41,071 nt of DNA from Paraburkholderia sp. GTDB lineage: Bacteria > Pseudomonadota > Gammaproteobacteria > Burkholderiales > Burkholderiaceae. The notes under the pieces were generated by a model that was not told where the DNA came from, did not search any database, and saw nothing but the letters and a program-made list of their open reading frames with translations. The stretch lies in NCBI GenBank assembly GCA_031286755.1, contig JAITTX010000488.1, positions 1 through 41,071 of the forward strand, in the 5' to 3' direction. The position numbers and the translations under genes are program-made. Shown here piece after piece: positions 8,920 to 16,793 of this stretch (positions are counted from its first letter, which is position 1; each line of letters starts with the position of its first letter).

Positions 8920-9399
8920 TTATGTCTTCGCGCGTGCGCGCGTGACTGAATACTGCAGCGTGGAAGGCTGCAGCAATGCGTCGAAGTTTACCGGCTCTTC
9001 GGCCGGATGGACGACCAGCAACGCCTGAATCACGAAATTCAGCACGCTGGTCGAGCGGGTATTCATCTCGAGTGTCACGTTCACACGCTGCAAGCGCGGC
9101 TCGTGCCGCTCGATGGCCTGCTGAATCGACTTGCAGATGAAGGTGCGATCGTAGTGGCTTGCCAGACTCAGCCCGGCGAAGTCGCTCAGGCCATAGGTCA
9201 GCAAGGACTTGCGGCACTCCGGCAACTGCGCGAGGTCCTCTTCCGTGAACGCGATGCGCGTGTTCAGGATCGACTCCAGATCGCGCGCGACGGTCGCCTT
9301 GAGCTCGTCCAGCGACAATTGCCGCATGGCGGCGGGTGCCGGCACATGCGGTTCGTCGTCGAACAGCTTGTCGAAGAAACTGGGTTCGAAGCGCTTCAT
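8920..9399 (-). CDS. tssE: TssE, T6SS baseplate protein (gp25-like)
   Basis: The start at 9399 gives 159 residues beginning MKRFEPSFFDKLFDD, the standard TssE opening. Next come the gp25-like VARDLESILNTR motif (around residue 35-50), a YGLSDF segment and an IERHEPRL motif, all typical of this lysozyme-like fold. In phage T4 the homologue gp25 connects baseplate wedges to the sheath, and TssE plays the same part in T6SS. The ORF remains open upstream to 9480, but the added residues are not conserved family sequence. It sits between hcp (95 nt upstream) and tssF. Confidence 0.93.
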   Translation of the reverse strand: MKRFEPSFFDKLFDDEPHVPAPAAMRQLSLDELKATVARDLESILNTRIAFTEEDLAQLPECRKSLLTYGLSDFAGLSLASHYDRTFICKSIQQAIERHEPRLQRVNVTLEMNTRSTSVLNFVIQALLVVHPAEEPVNFDALLQPSTLQYSVTRARAKT

Positions 9400-9494
9400 C
9401 AAACCATGTGACGCCGTGCGGGCGTCATATAAGGCAACGCCCGAACGGCGCGCGTCACGCACCGTCCGGGCAAATCGCACATCAGATCAACGCA

Positions 9495-9998
9495 TCAGAC
9501 CGCGTAGGTCTTGTCGTTCTTCGTCAGGCTCCATGCACCCTGAGCGTTACCGCCCTGGTTGCCGCCGGTCTTCTGCTGCGTGTACTTCCACTGCACAGCG
9601 GCGTACTTGAGCGTGAACGCTTCGGTGGGCAGGCCTTCGCCAACCACCGAAGGCGTGACGCTCGAAATGATCACGTACTTGAGCTTGATCTCGAGGTACT
9701 TGATGCGATTGCCTTCGCCGTCCGAGCGCATGAAGTCGATCGTCACTTCGTCGAACGTCGTGCCGCCCGAAGCGTGCTGGTACAGCAGCGGGCTGACCAC
9801 GTCGATGTCCTTCGTGAAGCACATGTCGCCGTGCTCGCAGCGCTCGGCCGTGAGGCCGCCCGCCGTCGATGCCGTAGCCGAGCGCGGCTGCACGATCGAG
9901 TGATTCCACGAGTCGATTTCGACCCAGCTCGCGTGGTCCTTGTCCTGCGATTCGCCCTTGATCGCCGGATTGCCGAACTTTAGATAGATGTCCTTCAT
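9495..9998 (-). CDS. hcp: Hcp (TssD), T6SS inner-tube protein
   Basis: The protein of 167 residues begins MKDIYLKFGNPAIKGESQD and contains the Hcp family pattern of a short beta-barrel subunit, including WVEIDSWNHSIVQPRSA, a DVVSPLL segment and KYAAVQWKYTQQK near the C-terminus. Hcp forms hexameric rings that stack into the expelled tube and is itself secreted. A GGGGAG ribosome site lies just upstream on the minus strand. A 171-nt gap separates it from tssC, the largest gap inside this operon; an internal promoter or an RNA processing site there would allow the high Hcp levels usually seen, but I see no convincing promoter. Confidence 0.96.
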   Translation of the reverse strand: MKDIYLKFGNPAIKGESQDKDHASWVEIDSWNHSIVQPRSATASTAGGLTAERCEHGDMCFTKDIDVVSPLLYQHASGGTTFDEVTIDFMRSDGEGNRIKYLEIKLKYVIISSVTPSVVGEGLPTEAFTLKYAAVQWKYTQQKTGGNQGGNAQGAWSLTKNDKTYAV

Positions 9999-10169
9999 AA
10001 CGAATAGCTCCCCATAGAGGTGGTTTGTACGACGGCGGCAGACGCGCTGCCGGTCCGCCTGTTGTACCGCAGTCTCTGGTGCGGCGCCCCGATTCCGCCG
10101 GGGCCCTCACCGGATGCTTCATGCTGCCCGCCCAGTCTTATGTCGCAACGACGCGGGATTCACGCGCAC

Positions 10170-11669
10170 TTACGAATTGGCCGGCTTCGGCAGGTCCGCC
10201 ACGAGCCGCAGCGAAATCGAAAGCTCGTCGAGCTGGAAGTGCGGACGCAGGAACGCGACCGAACGATACGAGCCCGGACGGCCCGGGATCTCCGCGACCT
10301 GGATAGACGCTTCGCGCAACGGGAATTGCGCCTTCTGTTCCTGAGTGGCGTTGTCGTCCAGCAGCACGTACTGCGAAATCCAGCGGTTCAGGAACACCTC
10401 GACGTTTTGCGCCGAAGCGAAGCTGCCGATCTTGTCGCGCATCATCGCCTTCAGGTAGTGCGCCACGCGCGACACCGAGAAGATGTACTGAAGCTGCGCG
10501 GAAAGCACGGCATTCGCATTCGCGCTGTCGGTGCTGTATTTTTTTGCCTTCTGCACCGATTGCGCGGCGAAGAACGCGGCGTAGTCGGAGTTCTTGCAGT
10601 GCACGAGCGGAATGAAGCCGAGGTCGCTCAGCTCCTTTTCGCGCCGGTCGGTGATCGCGATCTCGGTCGGGCACTTGAGCGCGATCTCGCCATCGTCGGT
10701 CTTGAACGTATGGGTGGGCAGGTCCTGCACGAGGCCGCCGCCTTCCACGCCGCGAATGGCCGCGCACCAGCCGAAGTCGTCGAACGCGGACGTCAGTCGC
10801 GCCGCGAAGGCCCACGCGGCGTTGCACCAGAGGTACTTGCTGTGGTCGGTGCCGTCGACTTCCTCGACGAAGTTGAAGCCCTCCGCCGTGGCGCCGTCCT
10901 TCGGATTGAACGGCAGGCGGCCGAGAAAGCGCGGCAGCGTGAGACCCACGTAGCGCGAATCCTCGGAGTCGCGGAACGACTTCCACTTGGTGTACTCGAC
11001 GGTGTCGAACACCTTGCCGAGATCGCGTGGCTTGCCGAGATCGGCGAACGATTCGATGCCCATCAGTTCGGGCGAAGCCGAAGCGATGAACGGCGCGTGC
11101 GCGGCCGCCGCGACATGCGACATCTGCTCGACGAAATACATGTCCTCGGGCTGGCGCGTGATTTCGTAGTCGCCGATCAGCGCGCCGAACGGCGCGCCGC
11201 CGAAGGTGCCGAACTCCTCTTCATAAACCTTCTTGAAGAGCGCGCTCTGGTCGAATTCGACGGCCGTCTTGAAGTCGCGCACGACGTCGCGCTTGGGCGC
11301 GTGCAGCGCCTTGATCTTGATGGTCTGGCCGGTGTTGCTTTCCTTGCACAGATAATCGAGGCCGCGCCACGTGCTTTCGAGACGCTGAAATTCCGGTGCG
11401 TGCATCACGGCGCTCAACTGCGACGAAATCAGGCGGTCGAGCTCGGCCACGCGGGCGTCGATGGTTGCGGAAAGATTGTCGGAGACGATCACGGTGCCGT
11501 CGAGCACCTGGTGCACGAGCTCGCCGATCAGGTCTTTCGCGCGTGCATGCTCCGAATCGGACTTCGCGACCTTGCTCTTCTCGACGATCTCGTCGAGCAG
11601 CGACGGCGAGGATTCGCCCTGGGCCTCGCCTTGAGCCGCCTGTTGTGCGGATGCGCTTTGCTGGTTCAT
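10170..11669 (-). CDS. tssC: TssC, large sheath protein (VipB/EvpB family)
   Basis: This 499-residue protein has the family hallmarks: an N-terminal helix that contacts TssB and ClpV (SLLDEIVEKSKVAKSD), then RLESTWRGLDYL, then a conserved central region (FGALIGDYEI) and C-terminal LRLVADLPKP. With TssB it forms the contractile sheath around Hcp; its exposed N-terminal helix is the ClpV recognition site. The gene starts 13 nt after the tssB stop, behind a strong GGAGGA ribosome site, as expected for stoichiometric partners. Confidence 0.97.
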   Translation of the reverse strand: MNQQSASAQQAAQGEAQGESSPSLLDEIVEKSKVAKSDSEHARAKDLIGELVHQVLDGTVIVSDNLSATIDARVAELDRLISSQLSAVMHAPEFQRLESTWRGLDYLCKESNTGQTIKIKALHAPKRDVVRDFKTAVEFDQSALFKKVYEEEFGTFGGAPFGALIGDYEITRQPEDMYFVEQMSHVAAAAHAPFIASASPELMGIESFADLGKPRDLGKVFDTVEYTKWKSFRDSEDSRYVGLTLPRFLGRLPFNPKDGATAEGFNFVEEVDGTDHSKYLWCNAAWAFAARLTSAFDDFGWCAAIRGVEGGGLVQDLPTHTFKTDDGEIALKCPTEIAITDRREKELSDLGFIPLVHCKNSDYAAFFAAQSVQKAKKYSTDSANANAVLSAQLQYIFSVSRVAHYLKAMMRDKIGSFASAQNVEVFLNRWISQYVLLDDNATQEQKAQFPLREASIQVAEIPGRPGSYRSVAFLRPHFQLDELSISLRLVADLPKPANS

Positions 11670-11682
11670 GTCGTCCTCCGCC

Positions 11683-12213
11683 TCATTCGCCCTTGGGCTC
11701 GTCTTCGGAAGAACGCTTGCCCGCGTTCCCGGCCAGCGCCTGCAACTGCTGCGTATTGGAGAGCACTTCGCTCAGCAGGTCTTCGAGCTTGTCGTTGCCG
11801 GCGAGCTTGTTGCGCAGGTCCGCGAGCTTCGAGCGCGCCTCGAGCAGGCGGCGCAGCGGCTCGACCTGGGCAACGACGTCGTCCGGGCTGAAATCGGCCA
11901 TCGACTTGAAGCGCAGGTCGACCGCGAACTTGCCGCCGTCCTCGCTCAGGCGGTTTTCCACCTGATACACGGCGCGCGGCTCGATGCCCTTCATCACGTC
12001 GTCGAAATTATCGCGATCGATATTGATGAACTTGCGCTCGCGCAGCTTGGGCTGCTCGACTTCCGATTGGCCAGCCAGATCGCCCATCACCCCGACGACG
12101 AACGGCAGTTCCTTCACTTCGATCGCATCGCCCCGCTCGACCTCGTAGGTCAACTGGACGCGCGGCGGCCGCACTTTCTGCAAGCGCTTCTGAATGCTTT
12201 CTTTCTTTGCCAT
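11683..12213 (-). CDS. tssB: TssB, small sheath protein (VipA/EvpA family)
   Basis: The protein of 176 residues begins with the basic MAKKESIQKRLQKVRPPRV typical of TssB and contains LPFVVGVMGDLAG and the INIDRDNFDDVM motif that precede the sheath-interface strands. A coiled C-terminal region (LLEARSKLADLRNKLAGN) mediates pairing with TssC. Its GC content and codon use match the neighbouring T6SS genes. It lies 79 nt after the TPR lipoprotein gene, with a GGGAG ribosome site. Confidence 0.97.
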   Translation of the reverse strand: MAKKESIQKRLQKVRPPRVQLTYEVERGDAIEVKELPFVVGVMGDLAGQSEVEQPKLRERKFINIDRDNFDDVMKGIEPRAVYQVENRLSEDGGKFAVDLRFKSMADFSPDDVVAQVEPLRRLLEARSKLADLRNKLAGNDKLEDLLSEVLSNTQQLQALAGNAGKRSSEDEPKGE

Positions 12214-12292
12214 CGACGGCTCCCTGCTTCCGTTATGACCTTGTTAGCGAGTGGTACTGCGATTCACGCGACGATTGACAACGCGCGCCGGC

Positions 12293-12964
12293 TCAGCGCA
12301 GCGCGCTGAACGGGTCCGCGCCGTTGCCGCTCGTCTTGGCGGGCGCCGGTACTGCGGGCACGGCGGGCGCCGAAGGCACCGCGGGCGCCGTCACCGCCGG
12401 AGCGGTGGTCTCGGCCGCTTCGGTGGTCTTGGGCGCCGCCTTCGCGACGTGGCGGACATAGCGCTTCTTCTTCACCGCCTTGCTCTGGTCGGGCGGGAAC
12501 AGCGCGTCTTCGCCAAGCGTGTCGCGCAGTTCCTTGGCGAGCGCCTGGGCGTCGGTCTTCGCATCGCCTTGCAGCGACGCGTCCTGGCGCAGCTCGCCCA
12601 GCGACTGGGTCGCCACGCGCAGGCCCGCGACGGCGAGCACGCTCTTCGCGGCGCGGTCGGTCTGGTCGCGCTGCAGGGCTTCCTGCGCGGCGACGATGGC
12701 CTGGCCATAATGCTGCTGCTGGAACTGGATCTGCGCGATGCGCGACCACGGCTCCTCACGCGTGGGATCCGCGGCGGCGAGCTTTTGATAGGCCTCCATG
12801 GCCTGATCCTGGTTACCGCCCTTCGAAAGCGTGTCCGCATCCGCGAGCGCCTTGTTAAAGGCCTCGGGCGACGCCGAAAGAGAATTGCTCTGGGAAGCGC
12901 AGCCGGCCATTACACCGCAAGCGATCACAACCCCCGTTAGCCTGGAAAAGACCCGCTGTTTCAT
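12293..12964 (-). CDS. TPR-like lipoprotein, first gene of the tssB-tssA operon
   Basis: This 223-residue protein has a lipoprotein signal peptide ending in the lipobox VMAGC (cysteine at about residue 22). Helical TPR-like sequence follows (AMEAYQKLAAADPTREEPWSRIA, then YGQAIVAAQEALQRD). The C-terminus is rich in Ala, Pro, Val and Thr (about 165-215) and ends DPFSALR. It is likely outer-membrane or inner-membrane anchored in the periplasm. Lipoproteins of this kind sit just upstream of tssB in other Burkholderia T6SS loci, as far as I recall. It has no core T6SS fold, so it is an accessory component of unproven role; it should not be confused with TssJ, encoded divergently at 13324. Confidence 0.8.
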   Translation of the reverse strand: MKQRVFSRLTGVVIACGVMAGCASQSNSLSASPEAFNKALADADTLSKGGNQDQAMEAYQKLAAADPTREEPWSRIAQIQFQQQHYGQAIVAAQEALQRDQTDRAAKSVLAVAGLRVATQSLGELRQDASLQGDAKTDAQALAKELRDTLGEDALFPPDQSKAVKKKRYVRHVAKAAPKTTEAAETTAPAVTAPAVPSAPAVPAVPAPAKTSGNGADPFSALR

Positions 12965-13090
12965 CGTTCTTTCACCGCCGTTTGATTTTTAATTTCAAGG
13001 AGAGAAGCCAGAGTTTTACTTATCCCCCAGCGCGCCGTATAGTACAGGCCAATTTTCTTAATTTCAAGATGGCTTAACCTTGTTTTAAAA

Positions 13091-13106
13091 GCGCCAGAAA
13101 TGGCGC
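13091..13106. other. Hairpin with GAAA loop in T6SS divergent region
   Basis: A perfect stem GCGCCA/TGGCGC encloses GAAA when read on the plus strand, a stable GNRA-type tetraloop. Read on the minus strand, the stem is followed by TTTT, giving a weak terminator shape that points toward the lipoprotein-tssB operon. It would lie in the leader of the plus-strand transcript predicted from the promoter at 13015-13043. Confidence 0.45.
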
Positions 13107-13188
13107 GCGGGCTGAAGTGGTGATGCGCGTCGATAAACAGCGAGCGAAGCGAGGAAGAAATACCGACGGGATCATTGGGCGCGGGCAC

Positions 13189-13215
13189 GCGGGAAGGAAA
13201 ATTTTCCCGCCTTTT
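13189..13215 (+). terminator. Terminator-like hairpin in the tssJKL leader
   Basis: A 7-bp stem (GCGGGAA at 13189-13195, TTCCCGC at 13204-13210) with an 8-nt loop is followed by CTTTTAATAA. The shape is that of an intrinsic terminator on the plus strand, about 110 nt before the tssJ start. It could attenuate tssJKL transcription, end a short RNA of about 165 nt starting near 13050, or be a chance fold; only the sequence is seen here. Confidence 0.45.
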
Positions 13216-13323
13216 AATAAATGAAGGCATCACGGGGTTAATGCCGCGCAATGCGCCGCGCATTACCTGCGCCAAGGCATATTAACGCAGCAGGAGAGTA
13301 CGGGCCGGGCGCCCGCGATAAAA

Positions 13324-13950
13324 ATGACTTCGCGCATTATTCAATTCGCATCGAACGGGGTTGCGCTGTGTGCCGCCGCGGCCTTGCTGGGCGGCTGCGC
13401 GGCGGCCGTGCCCGCAATCGGCGGCGCGGCCTCCGCCGCCCTGCAGCTCGCGGGCATCGGCAAGCCCGACGTGCCGGACAGCCAGAAACCGCCACGCGAT
13501 CTGGGCCTCACGCTTTATGCGGCGCGCAACCTCAATGCGGCCAACGACAACAGGCCGCTCGCATTAGTGGTTCGCCTCTACACATTGAAAGACCCGACCT
13601 CGTTCGAGCAGGCGCCGTTCGACACTTTCACCGATCCCGCGAAGGAAAAAAGCACGCTGGGCGCGGACTTGCTGAGCGTGCGCGAAATCACGCTGATCCC
13701 TGGCCAGCGCTACACCGCGACCGAGAAGGTCTCGCGCGAAGCGCAGGCATTCGGGATCGTCGCCCTCTTTCGCGACCCCGCAATGGAGCGTTGGAAGTTC
13801 GCATTTGACCCGGCGAAATCGGAGAAATCCGGCATAATGGTCGGCCTGCACAACTGTGCCATGACCGTTACGAGCGGCACGGTAATTCCGTCCGGCGCGG
13901 GGCAGTCGGGGCAAGCGCTCAATCTGCTTTCTTCGGTGACTTGTGGATAA
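13324..13950 (+). CDS. tssJ: TssJ, T6SS outer-membrane lipoprotein (VasD/SciN family)
   Basis: The protein of 208 residues has a lipoprotein signal with lipobox LLGGC (cysteine at about residue 25). The TssJ fold follows, with LTLYAARNLNAANDNRPLALVVRLYTLKD and ALFRDPAMERWKF. TssJ is acylated, sits in the outer membrane and tethers the TssL-TssM complex through TssM. The start at 13324 has no convincing ribosome site close by (a GGAGA lies about 28 nt upstream), so translation may be weak or use another signal. The operon continues with tssK after 159 nt. Confidence 0.92.
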   Translation: MTSRIIQFASNGVALCAAAALLGGCAAAVPAIGGAASAALQLAGIGKPDVPDSQKPPRDLGLTLYAARNLNAANDNRPLALVVRLYTLKDPTSFEQAPFDTFTDPAKEKSTLGADLLSVREITLIPGQRYTATEKVSREAQAFGIVALFRDPAMERWKFAFDPAKSEKSGIMVGLHNCAMTVTSGTVIPSGAGQSGQALNLLSSVTCG

Positions 13951-14109
13951 TTCATCGCGCGCGGCCGCTTTAAAGCGGGCCAGAAGCAACGCAAACGCGA
14001 ATCTAATAGCGGGCATTTGGAACGCGATAGAAACGAGCCACTTTAATCAATCCTGTCCGCCGGCACGCGCGCACGGCGAGACCCGATCGACGCATAACGC
14101 TGAATCAAC

Positions 14110-15456
14110 ATGAGCTATTCCTCGAAAGTGCTATGGGGGGAAGGCCTCTTTCTCAGGCCTCAGCACTTCCAGCGGCAAGACGCCTATCACGAAGCCCGGC
14201 TCTTCGAGTCGATCCAGGCCATCCAGCCATATAACTGGGGCGTGCGCTCGATCCGCATCGATCACGACTCGCTCGGCAGCAACATCCTGCGCCTGAACGA
14301 GCTCTCGCTCGTGTTTCCGGACGGCACGCTGTACTCCGCGCCGCAGGCCGACAGCCTGCCGCCGCCCGTCGCGCTCGACGCGCTGCCCGAAGGCATCAAC
14401 GAATTCACGTTCTATCTCGCCCTGCATCAGGTGCGCGAGAACGGCTCGAACTACTCGGGCGACCGCGACGCCGGCTTCGTCGCGCGCTACGTGAGCGAGC
14501 AGGCGAGCGTGTCTGACCACTATACGGATGCCGCGCTTGCCGACGTCACGTTCCTCAAGAGCAACGTGAAGCTCGTCGCGCACACCGAGCCGCGCGACCA
14601 GCTGCTGGCGGTGCCGGTCTTGCGCGTGCGGCGCACGGCGTCCTCGGGCTTCGAGGCGGACGAGAGCTTCGTGCCGCCGAGCCTCGCGATCGAGGCGTCG
14701 CCGCTGCTGCATCAGCGTCTGCGCCGCCTGATCGACGCCTTGCAGGCCAAGGTCAATGCGCTCTACGGCTTCCATCGCGAGCCCACCAAGAACATCATCG
14801 AATTCCGCTCGGGCGACATCGCCTCGTTCTGGCTGCTGCACACGGCAAGCGGCGCGTTCGCCACGCTCGCGCATCTGTACCAGCACGCGGCACTGCATCC
14901 GGAGCGGCTGTTCCAGGAGCAGTTGCGCCTCGCCGGCCAGTTGCTCACGTTCTCGAAGAACCACACGCTCGCCGACCTGCCCGGCTATCGCCACGACGAC
15001 CCGGGCCCCGGGTTCGCGCGCCTCGACACCATCCTGCGCGACCTGCTGGAGACGGTGATCTCCACGCAGTACTTCGCGATCGCGCTCGAGGAAGTGCGGG
15101 CGTCGTTTCATATCGGCCGCCTCGACTCCGGCAAGATCGACGAGAAGACCACGTTCTATCTGGCCGTTTCCGCCGACATGCCCGCGGTCGATCTCGTCGA
15201 GGCCGTGCCCGCGCGCTTCAAGGTGGGCGCCCCCGACGACGTCGACAAGCTCGTGCTCTCCGCCATGCCCGGCGTGCGCCTCGTCTATACGCCGCAAGTG
15301 CCGCCGGCCATTCCGGTGCGTCCGGGCGCGTGCTACTTCGCGCTGGAATCGCGCGGCGCGCTCTATGAGCGCATGATCCAGGCGCAATCGGCCATGGTCT
15401 ACACGCCCTCGGGCCTCAACGATCTCAAACTCGAACTCATCGCGGTGACGTCATGA
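14110..15456 (+). CDS. tssK: TssK, T6SS baseplate-to-membrane adaptor
   Basis: This 448-residue protein opens with the highly conserved KVLWGEGLFLRPQHFQRQD, the TssK shoulder-domain signature. TssK is a trimer related to phage receptor-binding proteins; it connects the TssFG wedge to the cytoplasmic parts of TssL and TssM. The length is normal for the family. Its stop overlaps the start of tssL by 4 nt (ATGA), so the two partners are translationally coupled. Confidence 0.96.
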   Translation: MSYSSKVLWGEGLFLRPQHFQRQDAYHEARLFESIQAIQPYNWGVRSIRIDHDSLGSNILRLNELSLVFPDGTLYSAPQADSLPPPVALDALPEGINEFTFYLALHQVRENGSNYSGDRDAGFVARYVSEQASVSDHYTDAALADVTFLKSNVKLVAHTEPRDQLLAVPVLRVRRTASSGFEADESFVPPSLAIEASPLLHQRLRRLIDALQAKVNALYGFHREPTKNIIEFRSGDIASFWLLHTASGAFATLAHLYQHAALHPERLFQEQLRLAGQLLTFSKNHTLADLPGYRHDDPGPGFARLDTILRDLLETVISTQYFAIALEEVRASFHIGRLDSGKIDEKTTFYLAVSADMPAVDLVEAVPARFKVGAPDDVDKLVLSAMPGVRLVYTPQVPPAIPVRPGACYFALESRGALYERMIQAQSAMVYTPSGLNDLKLELIAVTS

Positions 15457-16253
15457 CGAACGCGCCTTCCCTGTTCGGCGGCGCGACGCCGCCTTCCTCT
15501 TCGTCAGTGCCGCCCACGCCATCCATGCCCGCGAGCGAGCCCGCGTACCAGGTGCGCTCGCTGCTGGACCTGCTGTACGACGGCTTCTTCATGCTGTTCC
15601 TGCTGAAGAACGGCCGCGAGCCGGGCGAAGCGGACGAATTCAGCGCGCGCGTGCAGCAGTTTCTCGGCGACTTCGAGCGCGGCGCGAAGAAGCTCAACAT
15701 CGCGGCCGAGGACGTCTATGCGGCCAAGTTCGCGTTCTGCGCGGCCGTGGACGAGTCGGTGCTCTCCTCGCGCTTCAAGATCCGCTCGGACTGGGAGCGC
15801 AGGCCGCTGCAGCTTGCGCTGTTCGGCGAGCAGCTCGCGGGCGAGAAGTTCTTCCAGTATCTCGAGGAATGCCGCGCCCAGGGCGCGGCGCGGCTGCAGT
15901 CTCTCGAAGTCTTTCACATGTGCCTGCTGCTGGGCTTCCAGGGCAAGTACATGCTCGAAGGGCCCGAGAAGCTCGCGTACCTCACAGCGCGCATCGGCGA
16001 CGAGATCGCCCACATGAAAGGCAAGCGCGCCGCGTTCGCACCGCACTGGCCGCTGCCCGATCTCGTCGTGCACCGCCTCAAGCGCGAAGTGCCGCTCTGG
16101 TCCATCGGCGCCGTGTTCGCGCTCGTCGGCATTCTCGCGTGGATGGGCCTCAACACCTGGCTGCGCGACAGCACGGTGCGCGCGCTCGCGCCTTATACGA
16201 ACATCGTCAAGCTCGGGCCGCAGTCGGCCAATCTCACGATCTCGCTGCCTTGA
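15453..16253 (+). CDS. tssL: TssL, T6SS inner-membrane protein (DotU family), short form
   Basis: The protein of 266 residues has a Pro/Ser-rich start and then the DotU cytoplasmic domain (YQVRSLLDLLYDGFFMLFLL, later DWERRPLQLALFGE and EKFFQYLEE). A single C-terminal transmembrane segment (about residues 213-235, WSIGAVFALVGILAWMGL) precedes a short periplasmic tail. There is no OmpA peptidoglycan-binding extension. With TssM and TssJ it forms the envelope-spanning channel. It is the last gene of tssJKL and is followed by a good terminator. Confidence 0.95.
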   Translation: MTNAPSLFGGATPPSSSSVPPTPSMPASEPAYQVRSLLDLLYDGFFMLFLLKNGREPGEADEFSARVQQFLGDFERGAKKLNIAAEDVYAAKFAFCAAVDESVLSSRFKIRSDWERRPLQLALFGEQLAGEKFFQYLEECRAQGAARLQSLEVFHMCLLLGFQGKYMLEGPEKLAYLTARIGDEIAHMKGKRAAFAPHWPLPDLVVHRLKREVPLWSIGAVFALVGILAWMGLNTWLRDSTVRALAPYTNIVKLGPQSANLTISLP

Positions 16254-16272
16254 TGATTTGAAGCGACGCCGG

Positions 16273-16303
16273 ATGCGCCAGGCCTGCAAGGCTGGCGCAT
16301 TTT
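16273..16303 (+). terminator. Rho-independent terminator after tssL
   Basis: A perfect 9-bp stem (ATGCGCCAG at 16273-16281, CTGGCGCAT at 16292-16300) with a 10-nt loop runs into TTTT, 20 nt after the tssL stop. It should end the tssJKL transcript. Confidence 0.75.
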
Positions 16304-16470
16304 GCATTTCTGCAGCTTCGCCTGCTCGCCTCCAGGATTGAACGCGCAGGTCCGGGAACGGGCACTCCGTGTTCAATCCACATTGCCGCGCGCCGCCACC
16401 ATTCGATTGCGGCCTCCTCCATTTTCGTGCCATGAAGTCTCGCGTGCGCAGGCTTGAGCCACGCGCCGCG

Positions 16471-16559
16471 ATCTATGCATATGCACTATTGATTCGCGCA
16501 TCCGGCAAGCGTGCATATGCATAGATAACCTCGTGCCCTGCACGATGCATATGACATAG
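16471..16559. repeat. Inverted/direct repeats built on TGCATATGCA
   Basis: ATCTATGCATATGCAC (16471-16486) and its exact reverse complement (16511-16526) flank a 24-nt spacer. Each arm contains the self-complementary 10-mer TGCATATGCA (16476-16485 and 16512-16521, 36 bp apart). A third, imperfect copy GATGCATATGACATAG lies at 16544-16559, with its core 34 bp further on. The regular spacing and symmetry suggest dimeric protein-binding sites upstream of the DUF4142 gene (start 16794), or a cruciform-forming element. Confidence 0.7.
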
Positions 16560-16793
16560 CCATGAATCGCGGGCTGCCCCCACGCGAATCCCAGCGTTCT
16601 TACCAACCGTTACAGAAGCGGCGCGATCGTTGCACCTGTGTTTCACCTGTACGCGCCAAGCCTTTCTAGAATTCATCAGACCGTTGCGCAACACACTCGC
16701 ACAGCGGTCGCAAACGAAGCCTCGCGCACCCCATGCAAAGCGCATTTCGCAAGGCCTCGTTTGTGCAATCGATAAATCACGAAAGGAGTTCGT

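Larger units (their letters stand above)
12965..13323. promoter_or_regulatory. Divergent T6SS control region
   Basis: This 359-bp gap between the divergent T6SS operons is noticeably more AT-rich than the genes around it. On the plus strand, TTTACT (13015-13020) and TATAGT (13038-13043) are 17 nt apart. On the minus strand, TTGAAA (13067-13062) and TACTAT (13044-13039) are also 17 nt apart, so the two -10 elements occupy the same bases. An 11-bp direct repeat TTAATTTCAAG occurs at 12989-12999 and 13058-13068; the second copy contains the minus-strand -35. Two hairpins lie at 13091-13106 and 13189-13210. Predicted leaders are about 70 nt for the lipoprotein-tssB operon and about 275 nt for tssJKL. 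Promoter calls are by eye. Confidence 0.5.
16254..16793. other. 540-bp gene-free region with terminator and nested inverted repeats
   Basis: No credible gene lies here. In order, it holds a terminator after tssL (16273-16303), a 9-bp inverted repeat (GGATTGAAC at 16335-16343, GTTCAATCC at 16371-16379, 27 nt apart), a perfect 16-bp inverted repeat around 16471-16526 with a third partial copy at 16544-16559, and the ribosome site of the DUF4142 gene. Composition is patchier and more AT-rich than the flanking genes. Confidence 0.7.

Noticed and set aside
12961..13275. A 104-codon minus-strand open frame whose stop overlaps the start of the TPR lipoprotein gene (ATGA).
   Set aside because: Codon use is unlike the GC-biased neighbours, it has no ribosome site, and the predicted minus-strand transcription start (near 13032) lies inside it. 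The overlap is probably chance within the AT-rich control region.
16335..16379. Inverted repeat considered as part of a tRNA (TpsiC-like GGATTGAAC/GTTCAATCC).
   Set aside because: No acceptor stem, anticodon arm or CCA-compatible end can be drawn around it.
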